A stretch of DNA of 64,000 nucleotides from positions 62,001 to 126,000 of the forward strand of contig CANCXM010000005.1 in NCBI GenBank assembly GCA_947381945.1. The letters run 5' to 3'. Of this stretch, positions 1-6,676 are shown in pieces (the first letter of the stretch is position 1; each line of letters opens with the position of its first letter). The notes below the pieces were generated by a model. That model was not told the DNA's origin. It saw only the letters and a list, made by a program, of their open reading frames with translations, and ran no database searches. The DNA is from an uncultured Muribaculaceae bacterium (GTDB lineage: Bacteria; Bacteroidota; Bacteroidia; Bacteroidales; Muribaculaceae). Position numbers and translations under genes: made by a program.

Positions 1-84
1 CAGCCCGGCTTCGGCGGCCACCGATTCGAGTTCAGAAAGAGTCATGCCCAGCAGAGGGCGACGGATGCTGTCTTTTGTTTCCAT
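1..84 (-). CDS. rlmN: RlmN, 23S rRNA/tRNA adenine-C2 methyltransferase (5' end only)
   Basis: Only the first 28 codons are inside the window; the gene runs off the left edge. The peptide starts METKDSIRRPLLGMTLSEL and continues to ESVAAEAGL. The 'LLGMTLSELxxVxxExGL' pattern is the usual N-terminal signature of Bacteroidota RlmN, a radical-SAM enzyme that methylates A2503 of 23S rRNA and some tRNAs. The radical-SAM domain lies outside the window, so the call rests on this short stretch. ATG at 84-82 is the only reasonable start. It reads away from the tRNA-Ala gene. Confidence 0.7.
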   Translation of the reverse strand, partial: METKDSIRRPLLGMTLSELESVAAEAGL

Positions 85-196
85 TATGATGCGGATTAAT
101 GAGTCTTGGAAGTGGATTCGTCGCGGCTTTTAATAGATCACGCGCAAAGTATTTGCCACATTGGACTGCAAAATTACAAAAAAATTCCCCAAACCC

Positions 197-227
197 TTGC
201 AAAAATCAAAAAACCTCCTTACCTTTG
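197..227 (+). promoter_or_regulatory. Bacteroidales-type promoter for tRNA-Ala
   Basis: TTG at 197-199, a 20-base spacer and TACCTTTG at 220-227 match the Bacteroidetes sigma-ABfr consensus (TTTG, about 20 bases, TAnnTTTG). The tRNA begins 14 bases after the -7 box. Confidence 0.7.
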
Positions 228-241
228 CACCGCAAACAGAC

Positions 242-318
242 GGGGTATTAGCTCATCTGGCTAGAGCGCGACACTGGCAGTGTCGAGGTGAGCGGTTCGA
301 GTCCGCTATACTCCACCA
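242..318 (+). tRNA. tRNA-Ala (anticodon GGC)
   Basis: A full 77-nt cloverleaf with encoded CCA. The acceptor stem GGGGTAT pairs with ATACTCC and contains the G3:U70 wobble pair that is the alanine identity element. The anticodon stem CGACA/TGTCG encloses the loop CTGGCAG, giving anticodon GGC (reads GCC). The T arm AGCGG-TTCGAGT-CCGCT is canonical. It has its own promoter and a strong terminator, so it is probably transcribed alone. Confidence 0.95.
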
Positions 319-333
319 AAATCAACACAATAT

Positions 334-371
334 CCGCCGTAACTCAAAAAGTTACGGCGGTTTTCATTTTT
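334..371 (+). terminator. Rho-independent terminator of tRNA-Ala
   Basis: CCGCCGTAAC (334-343) pairs perfectly with GTTACGGCGG (351-360) across a 7-nt loop, followed by a T-rich tract to 371. It begins 15 bases after the tRNA 3' end. Confidence 0.9.
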
Positions 372-426
372 ACCCCATGCAAAAACACATACAATAGCGG
401 GTGCGAACTGAGTTCCATGCAAAAAT

Positions 427-597
427 GGGGGCAGTCTCTTTTTCCCGTGGAATTGTTAAAATCCGGATGGCAGCAAGTGAGCTGCAAAGCAGCGGTATGA
501 TGGTAGCTTTTAGTAGACATGAAGGTCTAGAAATCTAGCTTGATATGTTCAACAGTTCCTATGTTTGCAATGAAAACGCAAACGTAGGAACTTTTTT
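427..597 (+). ncRNA. Candidate IS110 bridge-type RNA region
   Basis: About 170 nt of non-coding, hairpin-rich DNA between the tRNA terminator and the IS110 transposase. Visible stems: GCAGC/GCTGC at 470-474/481-485, an exclusive alternative GCTGC/GCAGC at 481-485/489-493, and AGAC/GTCT at 515-518/525-528 nested in AGCT/AGCT at 505-508/537-540. The nested pair leaves an internal loop with two unpaired sides (509-514 and 529-536). The region closes with a strong hairpin and T tract (555-597). IS110-group elements encode a bridge RNA in the non-coding end upstream of the transposase, with guide sequences in internal loops. Placement and structure fit, but the exact ends and guides are not determined. 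Confidence 0.35.
555..597 (+). terminator. Hairpin plus T tract upstream of IS110 transposase
   Basis: GTTCCTATGTTTGC (555-568) pairs with GCAAACGTAGGAAC (578-591) with a single G-U pair across a 9-nt loop, then six T. It would terminate a transcript from upstream and separates the non-coding region from the transposase gene. It could instead be the 3' stem of a bridge RNA. Confidence 0.7.
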
Positions 598-624
598 AAT
601 TATCCATGTGGATAAAAGAAAAAG

Positions 625-682
625 CATAAGCCTATAGTTTGTATATTTGAAAACATGTAAGTAAAAACTATAAGAACTTATG
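625..682 (+). promoter_or_regulatory. Start-codon-masking hairpin and internal promoter of the transposase
   Basis: CATAAG (625-630) pairs with CTTATG (677-682), which contains the transposase ATG at 680-682. TATAGTTT (633-640) pairs with AAACTATA (665-672). A TATATTTG -7 box lies in the loop at 642-649; no clear -33 box was found. A transcript starting from that box would lack the left arms and leave the ATG free, whereas read-through RNA would mask it. Confidence 0.5.
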
Positions 683-1762
683 CCGATGCAAAGTAACAAA
701 ATTTCTTTTAAAGGCGAAAATGTCTATGTTGGTATTGACGTGCACCTGAAGCAATGGCACGTCTGCGTACGCAGCAGTTTCCTTAGTCCGAAGCCATTTT
801 CACAGCCACCGTCCGCACGTTTACTTCATGCGTATCTGACCCGTATGTTCCCTGATGCCGTCTACCACTCTGCCTACGAGGTTGGATTCAGCGGTTTCTC
901 GGCCCACTTCGAACTGCTCGACTGCGGTATCAATAACATTGTGTTCAATCCCGCAGACATCTGTGACAGCCAGAAGGAACGGGCCCGCAAGAGTGACGCT
1001 GTCGACTGCACGAAAATCTGTCGTAATCTCCAGCAGGGAACGTTGCGTGCAATCCATATCCCTGCGCGGGATGCGCTTGATGACCGCGCACTCTTACGGG
1101 GACGTCAGATGCTCGTAAAGGAACGGGCCAGGACGAAACAACGCATCAAGTCCCTGCTCTATCTGCAAGGTGTGGTCTATCCCGAGGATTTCGCGGACAA
1201 CCGCTCGCATTGGAGCCGCAGGTTCATCATGTGGCTCGAGGGTGTATTTGACGACCCGGCCAGCGGTTGCGCCACCCAGATGGCAATTTTAATCCGCAAT
1301 CTACGTTTCATAAATGTAGAGCTGCTCAGTCTTGACCGTCAGATTGCCGGATTGATAAGACGGAAGCATTCAAGGACTGACACCCTTCTCCGCTCCATCC
1401 CTGGCATCGGGGCACTCACCTCGGCCAAACTCGCGTTGATAATAGGAGACATCAACAGATTTGACACCACCGATTCCCTTGCCGGATATGTCGGACTTGT
1501 CCCCGACATACGCTCATCGGCAGACAAGGAGACTGTCCTTGGCATCACTTTCAGGGGACACCGCGTCCTCCGGTCGGCTCTTATCGAGTCATCGTGGCGC
1601 GCCATTGCACTGGATCCGGCACTTGGAAAGGCCTTTTCCGATTACCGCCAACGCGGAATGCACCCCAACAAGGCCATTGTCCGAATCGCGCGCAAGCTCG
1701 TCAACAGAATATATCACGTCCTTAAAAAAGGAGTCCAATATGAACCCGGAGTGGTCAGATAA
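680..1762 (+). CDS. IS110-family transposase (DEDD)
   Basis: A 360-aa DEDD transposase/recombinase. The N-terminal RuvC-like domain carries D20 (VGID), E66 (AYEVG), D105 and D108 (KSDAVD). The C-terminal Transposase_20 domain starts at RSIPGIG (238-244) and has the conserved Ser region around 278-279 (RSSADKE) followed by GHRVLRSALIESSW. Length is within the normal 300-400 aa. IS110 enzymes cut and join through a serine and the DEDD centre, without classical terminal inverted repeats or target duplications, so element ends cannot be placed by eye. No frameshift is visible, so it may be active. The start at 680 lies inside a hairpin. No copy-number information is available here. Confidence 0.92.
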   Translation: MPMQSNKISFKGENVYVGIDVHLKQWHVCVRSSFLSPKPFSQPPSARLLHAYLTRMFPDAVYHSAYEVGFSGFSAHFELLDCGINNIVFNPADICDSQKERARKSDAVDCTKICRNLQQGTLRAIHIPARDALDDRALLRGRQMLVKERARTKQRIKSLLYLQGVVYPEDFADNRSHWSRRFIMWLEGVFDDPASGCATQMAILIRNLRFINVELLSLDRQIAGLIRRKHSRTDTLLRSIPGIGALTSAKLALIIGDINRFDTTDSLAGYVGLVPDIRSSADKETVLGITFRGHRVLRSALIESSWRAIALDPALGKAFSDYRQRGMHPNKAIVRIARKLVNRIYHVLKKGVQYEPGVVR

Positions 1763-1766
1763 AACC

Positions 1767-1910
1767 ACTTGTCCGACATACTTGAAAATTTTCACCGCCT
1801 TGTCCTTATTGCAGCCATAGGTCTGCTTCCTCACAGAATGCGGTAAACAACTCTGTCTGCTGAACCAGCAATTTGCGGCACGACCGCTTATAGAAGTATG
1901 TCGGACAAGT
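1767..1910. repeat. 144-bp segment bounded by 17-bp perfect inverted repeats
   Basis: ACTTGTCCGACATACTT at 1767-1783 is exactly inverted at 1894-1910. The 110 bases between hold no convincing gene. The segment begins four bases after the transposase stop. It may be a small non-autonomous element, part of the IS right end, or a transcribed hairpin. No flanking duplication is obvious. Confidence 0.6.
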
Positions 1911-2153
1911 TTTTCTTCCTGACGGCTGCCTGTCTGAAGGCAGACAAGTCTGGATAACGGACGCGGAAATACCGCGTCTGTATGGTCTTGTGCGCAAAAA
2001 AAAGTTACCGATGGCTGAAAACTTGGGAGCTGCGCGCCCCCAAACCCCGCGATGTGTTTTTCATATTTCTTCTATCCAGCATGATACGCTGGAAAGCATC
2101 TGCTTGTCTACAAGTGTTAAATTTGTTAATTCTCTTGCATTGCAACATAGAAT
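1911..2153. other. Non-coding stretch between IS110 region and tonB
   Basis: No gene recognised. It holds two small hairpins, one around CTGCCTGTCTGAAGGCAG (about 1925-1942) and one around CCAGC...GCTGG near 2077-2093. The right end of the IS110 element probably lies in or just before this stretch but cannot be fixed. Confidence 0.4.
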
Positions 2154-2250
2154 AAGGACATAAGTTCAGAAGGCACATAAGTTTATTCAGCTATTTGATT
2201 GTACAAGTAAGCTTTATATAAACTTATGTGCCTTCTGAACTTATGTCCTT
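2154..2250. repeat. Word-repeat hairpin A (32-bp perfect arms)
   Basis: Arms 2154-2185 and 2219-2250 are perfect inverted copies around a 33-nt loop. The arm is made of words such as GACATAAG, TTCAGAAG and CACATAAG, and the loop begins TTCAGCTATTTG. It sits just past the tonB stop and can serve as terminator of the minus-strand operon. The same design recurs at 18223-18414, 35820-35952 and, in degenerate form, at 15911-16206 and 47619-47725. Confidence 0.85.
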
Positions 2251-2286
2251 ATGTCCTTATGTGCCCTTATTTACCTTGCAAGAGTT

Positions 2287-3096
2287 TTACTTGAAGTTGT
2301 AGGTGATGATTCCGGTCTGGGTGGCGGGAGCATCCTCGTCGACCGAGAACTGCGAACGCTTCGCAGCCTCGATGCAACTCTGACGGGCCGACTGGCTTGC
2401 AGCAGCCGCTCCCGTGCCGGACTGATAGCTGGCAGCCGTCACACGACCCTGACGGTTGACACTCACACGGATGGTAATAGTACCCAGGGGAGCTGAAGCG
2501 GGACGGTGCCAATCCTCAAGAGTGCGGCCTTTAAGATTGAAACCGGGACTGCCGCTGACGGCACCGACCGTAGCGTTTCCATTAGGACTGCCGGCACTTC
2601 CGGAACCCGATTTCCCTGTCCCGGTCTGGCCGAATTTGACCTTTCCGGCAATCGCCTGACGCGTTTCCTGTTCGCGCTTTGCCTTTTCGGCAGCGGCTAT
2701 CTCTGCCTTGGTCGGACCGGTCTTCTCGGGAACAGCCTTCTTCTCAACCTTCGCGGGCGACGGGCGTTCGCTGCTCACGACAGGAGCCGGTTTTGCCTCC
2801 TCGCCGGAATTTTCGAGAGCCTCAACCTCAGGAGCGGGAACTGCCTCAGCCTCTGTCTCGGCAGGAGCCGGTTCGGAGTTGGCTTCCGCTATTTCCGGAC
2901 GGTCACCGACCATCACATATTCACCGCCGAAAAGCACTTCTGCAGAATCGACAGGGGGCCAGACGCGTTCGGAATCAACAGCGACCGGACGCAGATAAAT
3001 GGTGAGCAAAGCCACAACCACGAGAACGTGGAAGAGCACTGTTACAAGCAAAGCTATCAGATGGTGACGGCGACGGTCACTTCCGGTGTCAGACAT
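2287..3096 (-). CDS. tonB: TonB energy-transducing protein
   Basis: A 269-aa inner-membrane-anchored periplasmic protein that passes proton-motive-force energy from ExbB/ExbD to outer-membrane receptors. One membrane segment is at residues about 13-35 (LIALLVTVLFHVL onwards), then a long Pro/Glu/Ala/Lys linker (about 60-160) and a Gly/Ser-rich stretch. The C-terminal domain (about 190-269) has TITIRVSVNRQGRV and ends GIITYNFK. It is last in a minus-strand group after exbB and exbD, the expected arrangement. The C-terminal sequence is divergent from E. coli TonB but typical of Bacteroidota proteins in this position. It probably serves the SusC-like and STN-type receptors of the cell. Confidence 0.85.
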   Translation of the reverse strand: MSDTGSDRRRHHLIALLVTVLFHVLVVVALLTIYLRPVAVDSERVWPPVDSAEVLFGGEYVMVGDRPEIAEANSEPAPAETEAEAVPAPEVEALENSGEEAKPAPVVSSERPSPAKVEKKAVPEKTGPTKAEIAAAEKAKREQETRQAIAGKVKFGQTGTGKSGSGSAGSPNGNATVGAVSGSPGFNLKGRTLEDWHRPASAPLGTITIRVSVNRQGRVTAASYQSGTGAAAASQSARQSCIEAAKRSQFSVDEDAPATQTGIITYNFK

Positions 3097-3164
3097 GTGG
3101 ATTGCTATATGAATAAGAGAACTGTTTCATTAAAATGATCACATATACCATAGAAGACAAGAGC

Positions 3165-3608
3165 CTACTCGGCAGGACGGGCTGACGCAGGAGCCGGTTT
3201 GGTGGCGAGAACCATCTTCAGATTGTTCTGCGCACCGAGGTCGAGAACCTTGACGAGCGTCCCGTAGGTCACCTCCTCATCGGCATATACAGCGATATAC
3301 TCCTCAGCGCCTTCCGGACGCGATGCCTGCTGGCGGAGGAAATCGAGCAATGCGCCCATATCCATCGCAACAGGTTCGCTCTCATCGGCAGTGGCATAGA
3401 TGACACCCGCCTTGTCGATATACACGCGGGTGGAAGGCTTCAGAGCCGTCTGCTTCGAACTTTGGGGAAGATTCACTTCAAGAGCCGTAGGGAACACGAA
3501 GGTCGATGTGACCATGAAGAAGATGAGCAGCAGGAAGATGACATCGGTCATGGATGCCATCGAGAAAGCCGCCATCATGGTGTTTTGTCGTTTCAGAGCC
3601 ATAGTCAA
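3165..3608 (-). CDS. exbD: ExbD/TolR biopolymer transport protein
   Basis: A 147-aa proton-channel subunit. It has a short cytoplasmic N-terminus, a single membrane helix (about 16-38) carrying the conserved protonatable Asp (D22, in SMASMTDVIFLLLIFF), and a periplasmic domain with LPQSSKQ. A second start two codons in (MALKRQ) is equally possible. It lies between exbB and tonB with 37- and 68-base gaps, so it is probably co-transcribed. Confidence 0.92.
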   Translation of the reverse strand: MTMALKRQNTMMAAFSMASMTDVIFLLLIFFMVTSTFVFPTALEVNLPQSSKQTALKPSTRVYIDKAGVIYATADESEPVAMDMGALLDFLRQQASRPEGAEEYIAVYADEEVTYGTLVKVLDLGAQNNLKMVLATKPAPASARPAE

Positions 3609-3645
3609 AAGGACTGATTAGGTTGACAATTTCGGAACCCCGCGC

Positions 3646-4353
3646 TTATGCAGGCTCGTTGAGAAGGTCCATGAATTCCATGGTCTTCGCCTCAAGGGCG
3701 TTCATCACCTTATTGATGCGTGCCACGAGATAGTTGTAGGCAAAGAGGGCGATGATACCGACAATCAGACCGGCGACAGTGGTGACGAGCGCGGCATAGA
3801 TACCGTCGGCAAGCACTGCGATGTTGGCGCTCGAACCTGCGGATGCAAGGTTGAAGAAGGCCTGCACCATACCGATGACGGTTCCGAGGAAGCCAATCAT
3901 CGGGCCTCCGGCTGCAGTGGTGGCAAGCCATGCAAGACCCTTTTCAAGATTGGCAATCTCGATGTTGCCTGTATTTTCGATAGTCACGAGCACATCGTTC
4001 ATCGGACGGCCGATGCGGCTGATACCCTTGCCGATGAGTCGTGAATAAGGTGTGTCGGTCTTCGCACAAAGTCTGCGCGCGCTCTCTATCTCGCCATCGT
4101 GGATATACTCGCGGATACGGTCCATGAAGGAATTATCCTCCTTCTGCGCACGGCGCAACACCAGGCAGCGCTCCACGAAAATATAGATACACACAATCGA
4201 AAGTATGGCAAGCGGAATCATGATCCATCCGCCACGCATCGTGAGGTCCCATACCGAAAGCTCCTGAGCCACGGTTGCAGCCTGAGCCTGCACCGCCTCG
4301 TTGTAATTCATGGCGGCAGTGGCCACCGTGTCGACAAATTCCTGCTGAATCAT
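3646..4353 (-). CDS. exbB: ExbB/TolQ/MotA proton-channel protein
   Basis: A 235-aa inner-membrane protein with three membrane segments: about 40-63 (GGWIMIPLAILSIVCIYIF), 135-160 (AGGPMIGFLGTVIGMVQAF) and 175-208. The AGGPMIGFLGTVxGM motif is diagnostic of the MotA/TolQ/ExbB family. It forms the pentameric stator with ExbD that energises TonB. It follows pdxJ and precedes exbD. Confidence 0.92.
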   Translation of the reverse strand: MIQQEFVDTVATAAMNYNEAVQAQAATVAQELSVWDLTMRGGWIMIPLAILSIVCIYIFVERCLVLRRAQKEDNSFMDRIREYIHDGEIESARRLCAKTDTPYSRLIGKGISRIGRPMNDVLVTIENTGNIEIANLEKGLAWLATTAAGGPMIGFLGTVIGMVQAFFNLASAGSSANIAVLADGIYAALVTTVAGLIVGIIALFAYNYLVARINKVMNALEAKTMEFMDLLNEPA

Positions 4354-4355
4354 CT

Positions 4356-4393
4356 TACTTTATACTTAATCCTTTATACTTTATACTTAATAC
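4356..4393. repeat. Low-complexity TTTATACTTAAT spacer
   Basis: The 40-base gap between pdxJ and exbB is filled by three overlapping copies of TTTATACTTAATnC. The same vocabulary appears at 15700-15745 after the SusF gene. Confidence 0.7.
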
Positions 4394-5107
4394 TCACCTC
4401 AGACATTCCTTATACTCCCTGATTGTCTTCTCCAGACCGAGATAGAGCGCATCGCAGATGAGCGCGTGGCCAATCGAAACCTCGCTCAGACGGGGAATGT
4501 TGCGGTGGAAAAACTCAAGGTTGACAAGGCTGAGGTCATGACCGGCGTTCACGCCAAGTCCGGCCGAGAACGCTGCATGGGCAGCCTCGACGAAAGGAGC
4601 CACGGCAGCCTCGGGATCTTTCGGATAAAGGTCCGCGTAAGGTTTGGTGAAAAGCTCCACACGGTCAGCGCCCGCACGGGCTGCAAGCTGAATGTTCTCC
4701 ACATCCGTGCCGACAAAAATCGACGAACGGATACCTGCATCGCGCAGACGGTCGACAATCGAGGTCAGAAACTCGATGTGCTCACCGACATCCCAACCCG
4801 CATTCGAAGTGATGGCACCCGGAGCATCGGGCACAAGAGTCACCTGCTCCGGCTTCACCTGAAGCACAAGTTCCATGAATTCCGGCGAGGGATAGCCCTC
4901 GATGTTGAACTCCGTCTTGACCAACGGACGGAGACGATACACATCGTCGCGGCGGATATGGCGCTCGTCGGGACGGGGATGCACCGTGATGCCGTCGGCC
5001 CCGAAAGCCTCGCAGTCTGCCGCCACTTTAAGGAGGTCAGGCACATTCTCACCTCGCGCATTGCGCAAAGTGGCTATCTTGTTGATGTTTACGCTTAGAT
5101 TTGTCAT
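4394..5107 (-). CDS. pdxJ: Pyridoxine 5'-phosphate synthase
   Basis: A 237-aa cytosolic TIM-barrel enzyme that condenses 1-deoxy-xylulose 5-phosphate with 3-amino-2-oxopropyl phosphate in the DXP-dependent vitamin B6 pathway. Family signatures are visible: [16 protein letters not shown] at the N-terminus, [27 protein letters not shown] and [10 protein letters not shown] near the end. I start at MTNLSVN (5107); an in-frame ATG four codons upstream is possible. It leads the pdxJ-exbB-exbD-tonB run. A TAATTTTG-type -7 box on the minus strand at 5213-5206 could drive it, although no clear -33 box is seen. Confidence 0.93.
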   Translation of the reverse strand: MTNLSVNINKIATLRNARGENVPDLLKVAADCEAFGADGITVHPRPDERHIRRDDVYRLRPLVKTEFNIEGYPSPEFMELVLQVKPEQVTLVPDAPGAITSNAGWDVGEHIEFLTSIVDRLRDAGIRSSIFVGTDVENIQLAARAGADRVELFTKPYADLYPKDPEAAVAPFVEAAHAAFSAGLGVNAGHDLSLVNLEFFHRNIPRLSEVSIGHALICDALYLGLEKTIREYKECLR

Positions 5108-5241
5108 TTTTCCTTGCAATGAAATCTTTTTGTCGGGCTGAGTGGTTCTTTATATAAAGTATTATTAGTAATTTTGTAGCTTCATTCCCGACAAGTTTGT
5201 GATTGCAAAATTAGGCAGAAAAACTAAAACATAGAAATATT

Positions 5242-5625
5242 TTGCTCCGAAAAGACGATACATCTGTCCAAAACGTCGCAATTTCCGCCTCTCCGGCTGA
5301 ACAGCTCGACCGCCTCTTCCCTCTCGTCGAGGAAAGCAGCACCCTTGTGCTCGCCTGTCGCCGCGGCGACTACAGCGCATCGCGCATAGCACGCGCCGTC
5401 GAGGACTGCGACGCTCATCTCCTCAACCTCAACGTCACTTCCGACGGTGAGGCCGACAGCCGCATCATTGCCGAACTCCGCGTCAGCCACCGCAACCCCG
5501 AATCCGTCAGCCGTTCGCTCGAACGCTACGGCTACGAGGTCATCGACGCCCAGGGAACCCCGCTTGCCGACGACTCCCTCATGCGTGACCGCTACGATGA
5601 ACTCATGCGCTACCTCGGTCTTTGA
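5242..5625 (+). CDS. Short ACT-like protein, C-terminal part of a CBS-domain family
   Basis: 127 aa from a TTG start; an in-frame stop at 5212-5214 and the absence of ATG or GTG between leave no better start. The core STLVLACRRGDYSASRIARAVE...HLLNLNV resembles an ACT-like fold and the end DRYDELMRYLGL matches the C-terminus of the Bacteroidota CBS-domain protein usually encoded just before nadK. In that family two CBS repeats precede this domain; they are absent here. Either this lineage has a shortened version or it is a remnant. A TAATTTTG -7 box at 5169-5176 fits a promoter. Function is unknown. Confidence 0.6.
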   Translation: MLRKDDTSVQNVAISASPAEQLDRLFPLVEESSTLVLACRRGDYSASRIARAVEDCDAHLLNLNVTSDGEADSRIIAELRVSHRNPESVSRSLERYGYEVIDAQGTPLADDSLMRDRYDELMRYLGL

Positions 5626-5741
5626 TGTAGATGCATGGTTCATGATTCATGATGCATAGTTCATGATGCATGATTGAATTCCTTGCGGAATGTATAAACA
5701 TAGTGCATACAATATAATAGTAATAGCTTACTGTAATAGAT
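5626..5741. repeat. CATGATTCATGATG word-repeat spacer before nadK
   Basis: The gap holds a run of near-identical words (TTCATGATTCATGATGCATAG and similar, about 5638-5676), itself close to palindromic, followed by an AT-rich stretch leading into nadK. No gene or clear promoter is seen. Confidence 0.6.
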
Positions 5742-6635
5742 ATGAAAATAGCCATCTTCGGCAAACGTCGCCAAAGCCCCGACGACATCCGCCATATCCA
5801 GGCTCTTCTCGACCGACTCTCAGAGCTTGACATCTTCGTCAGCGTTGACCGCCACTTCTTCGAGGCAATGTCGCGCGCCACAGGCTCTCCGCTCCCTGTC
5901 GACGATGTCTTCGAGGAAGATGACTTCACTGCCGACTTCTGTTTCAGCATCGGAGGCGACGGCACCTTCCTCCGCACAGCCCGCCGAGTAGCCACCAAAG
6001 AAATCCCCATCATCGGCTTCAACACCGGCCACCTCGGCTTCCTCGCGGAGCAGTCCATCTCCGAAGCCCCGAGGATGATCGACCGCCTCATCGCTGGCGA
6101 CTACACCGTCGAATCCCGCTCACTCCTCGAAGGCAAAGGCATCGGCGGAAAGGTCAAGGCCGGAGTCTCAGGATGGGGCTTCGCGCTCAACGAAATCGCC
6201 ATCCTCCGTCAGGATACAGCCTCGATGATTACCGTCAACACCCTCCTCGACGGAATGCCCGTGGCATCCTATCAGGGCGACGGCCTAATCGTCAGCACCC
6301 CGACCGGTTCCACGGCCTACAATCTCTCGGTCGGAGGCCCCATCGTGCAACCGACAGCCCCCTGCTGGGTCCTCAGCCCCATCGCACCCCACTCGCTGAC
6401 CATGCGCCCCCTCGTCGTGGCCGACAGCCACATCATCGACATCTCAGTCGAATCGCGCACCGACACCTACCGCGTCACCCTCGACGGCCGCTCCCTCATC
6501 CTCCCAATCGACGTGAAGCTCCGTCTGCGCCGCGCGTCGTTCGTCACCAAAGTCGTCCACACCCCCGACCACAATTTCATCGACACCCTCCGCGCCAAAC
6601 TCCTCTGGGGCATTTCAAAACGCGACGAGCAGTAA
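5742..6635 (+). CDS. nadK: NAD kinase
   Basis: A 297-aa cytosolic enzyme that phosphorylates NAD to NADP. The catalytic GGDGTFL motif is at residues 71-77 and NTGHLGFLAE follows at about 90. Family motifs GDGLIVSTPTGSTAY and a late LDGRS are present. Length is typical for Bacteroidota. It lies divergent from pdxJ with the ACT-like gene between, an arrangement common in this phylum. The next gene starts 41 bases downstream, so they may be co-transcribed. Confidence 0.95.
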   Translation: MKIAIFGKRRQSPDDIRHIQALLDRLSELDIFVSVDRHFFEAMSRATGSPLPVDDVFEEDDFTADFCFSIGGDGTFLRTARRVATKEIPIIGFNTGHLGFLAEQSISEAPRMIDRLIAGDYTVESRSLLEGKGIGGKVKAGVSGWGFALNEIAILRQDTASMITVNTLLDGMPVASYQGDGLIVSTPTGSTAYNLSVGGPIVQPTAPCWVLSPIAPHSLTMRPLVVADSHIIDISVESRTDTYRVTLDGRSLILPIDVKLRLRRASFVTKVVHTPDHNFIDTLRAKLLWGISKRDEQ

Positions 6636-6676
6636 GCCTAAGCCTTATGTCGCCCTTCCGTCGCCACATTACCTGA

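Noticed and set aside
161-397. Open frame of 78 codons across the tRNA-Ala gene
   Set aside because: It runs through the promoter, tRNA and terminator; no coding signal of its own.
1806-1997. Minus-strand 63-codon frame inside the 144-bp inverted-repeat segment
   Set aside because: It reads across the inverted repeat, resembles no transposase I know, and has no start context.
2506-3138. Plus-strand open frame of 210 codons opposite tonB
   Set aside because: TonB on the minus strand has membrane anchor, linker and C-terminal domain in the right operon place; the opposite frame shows no family.
5603-6091. Minus-strand 162-codon frame over nadK and the upstream spacer
   Set aside because: Opposite to clear NAD kinase motifs and ends in the CATGATTCATGATG word repeats.
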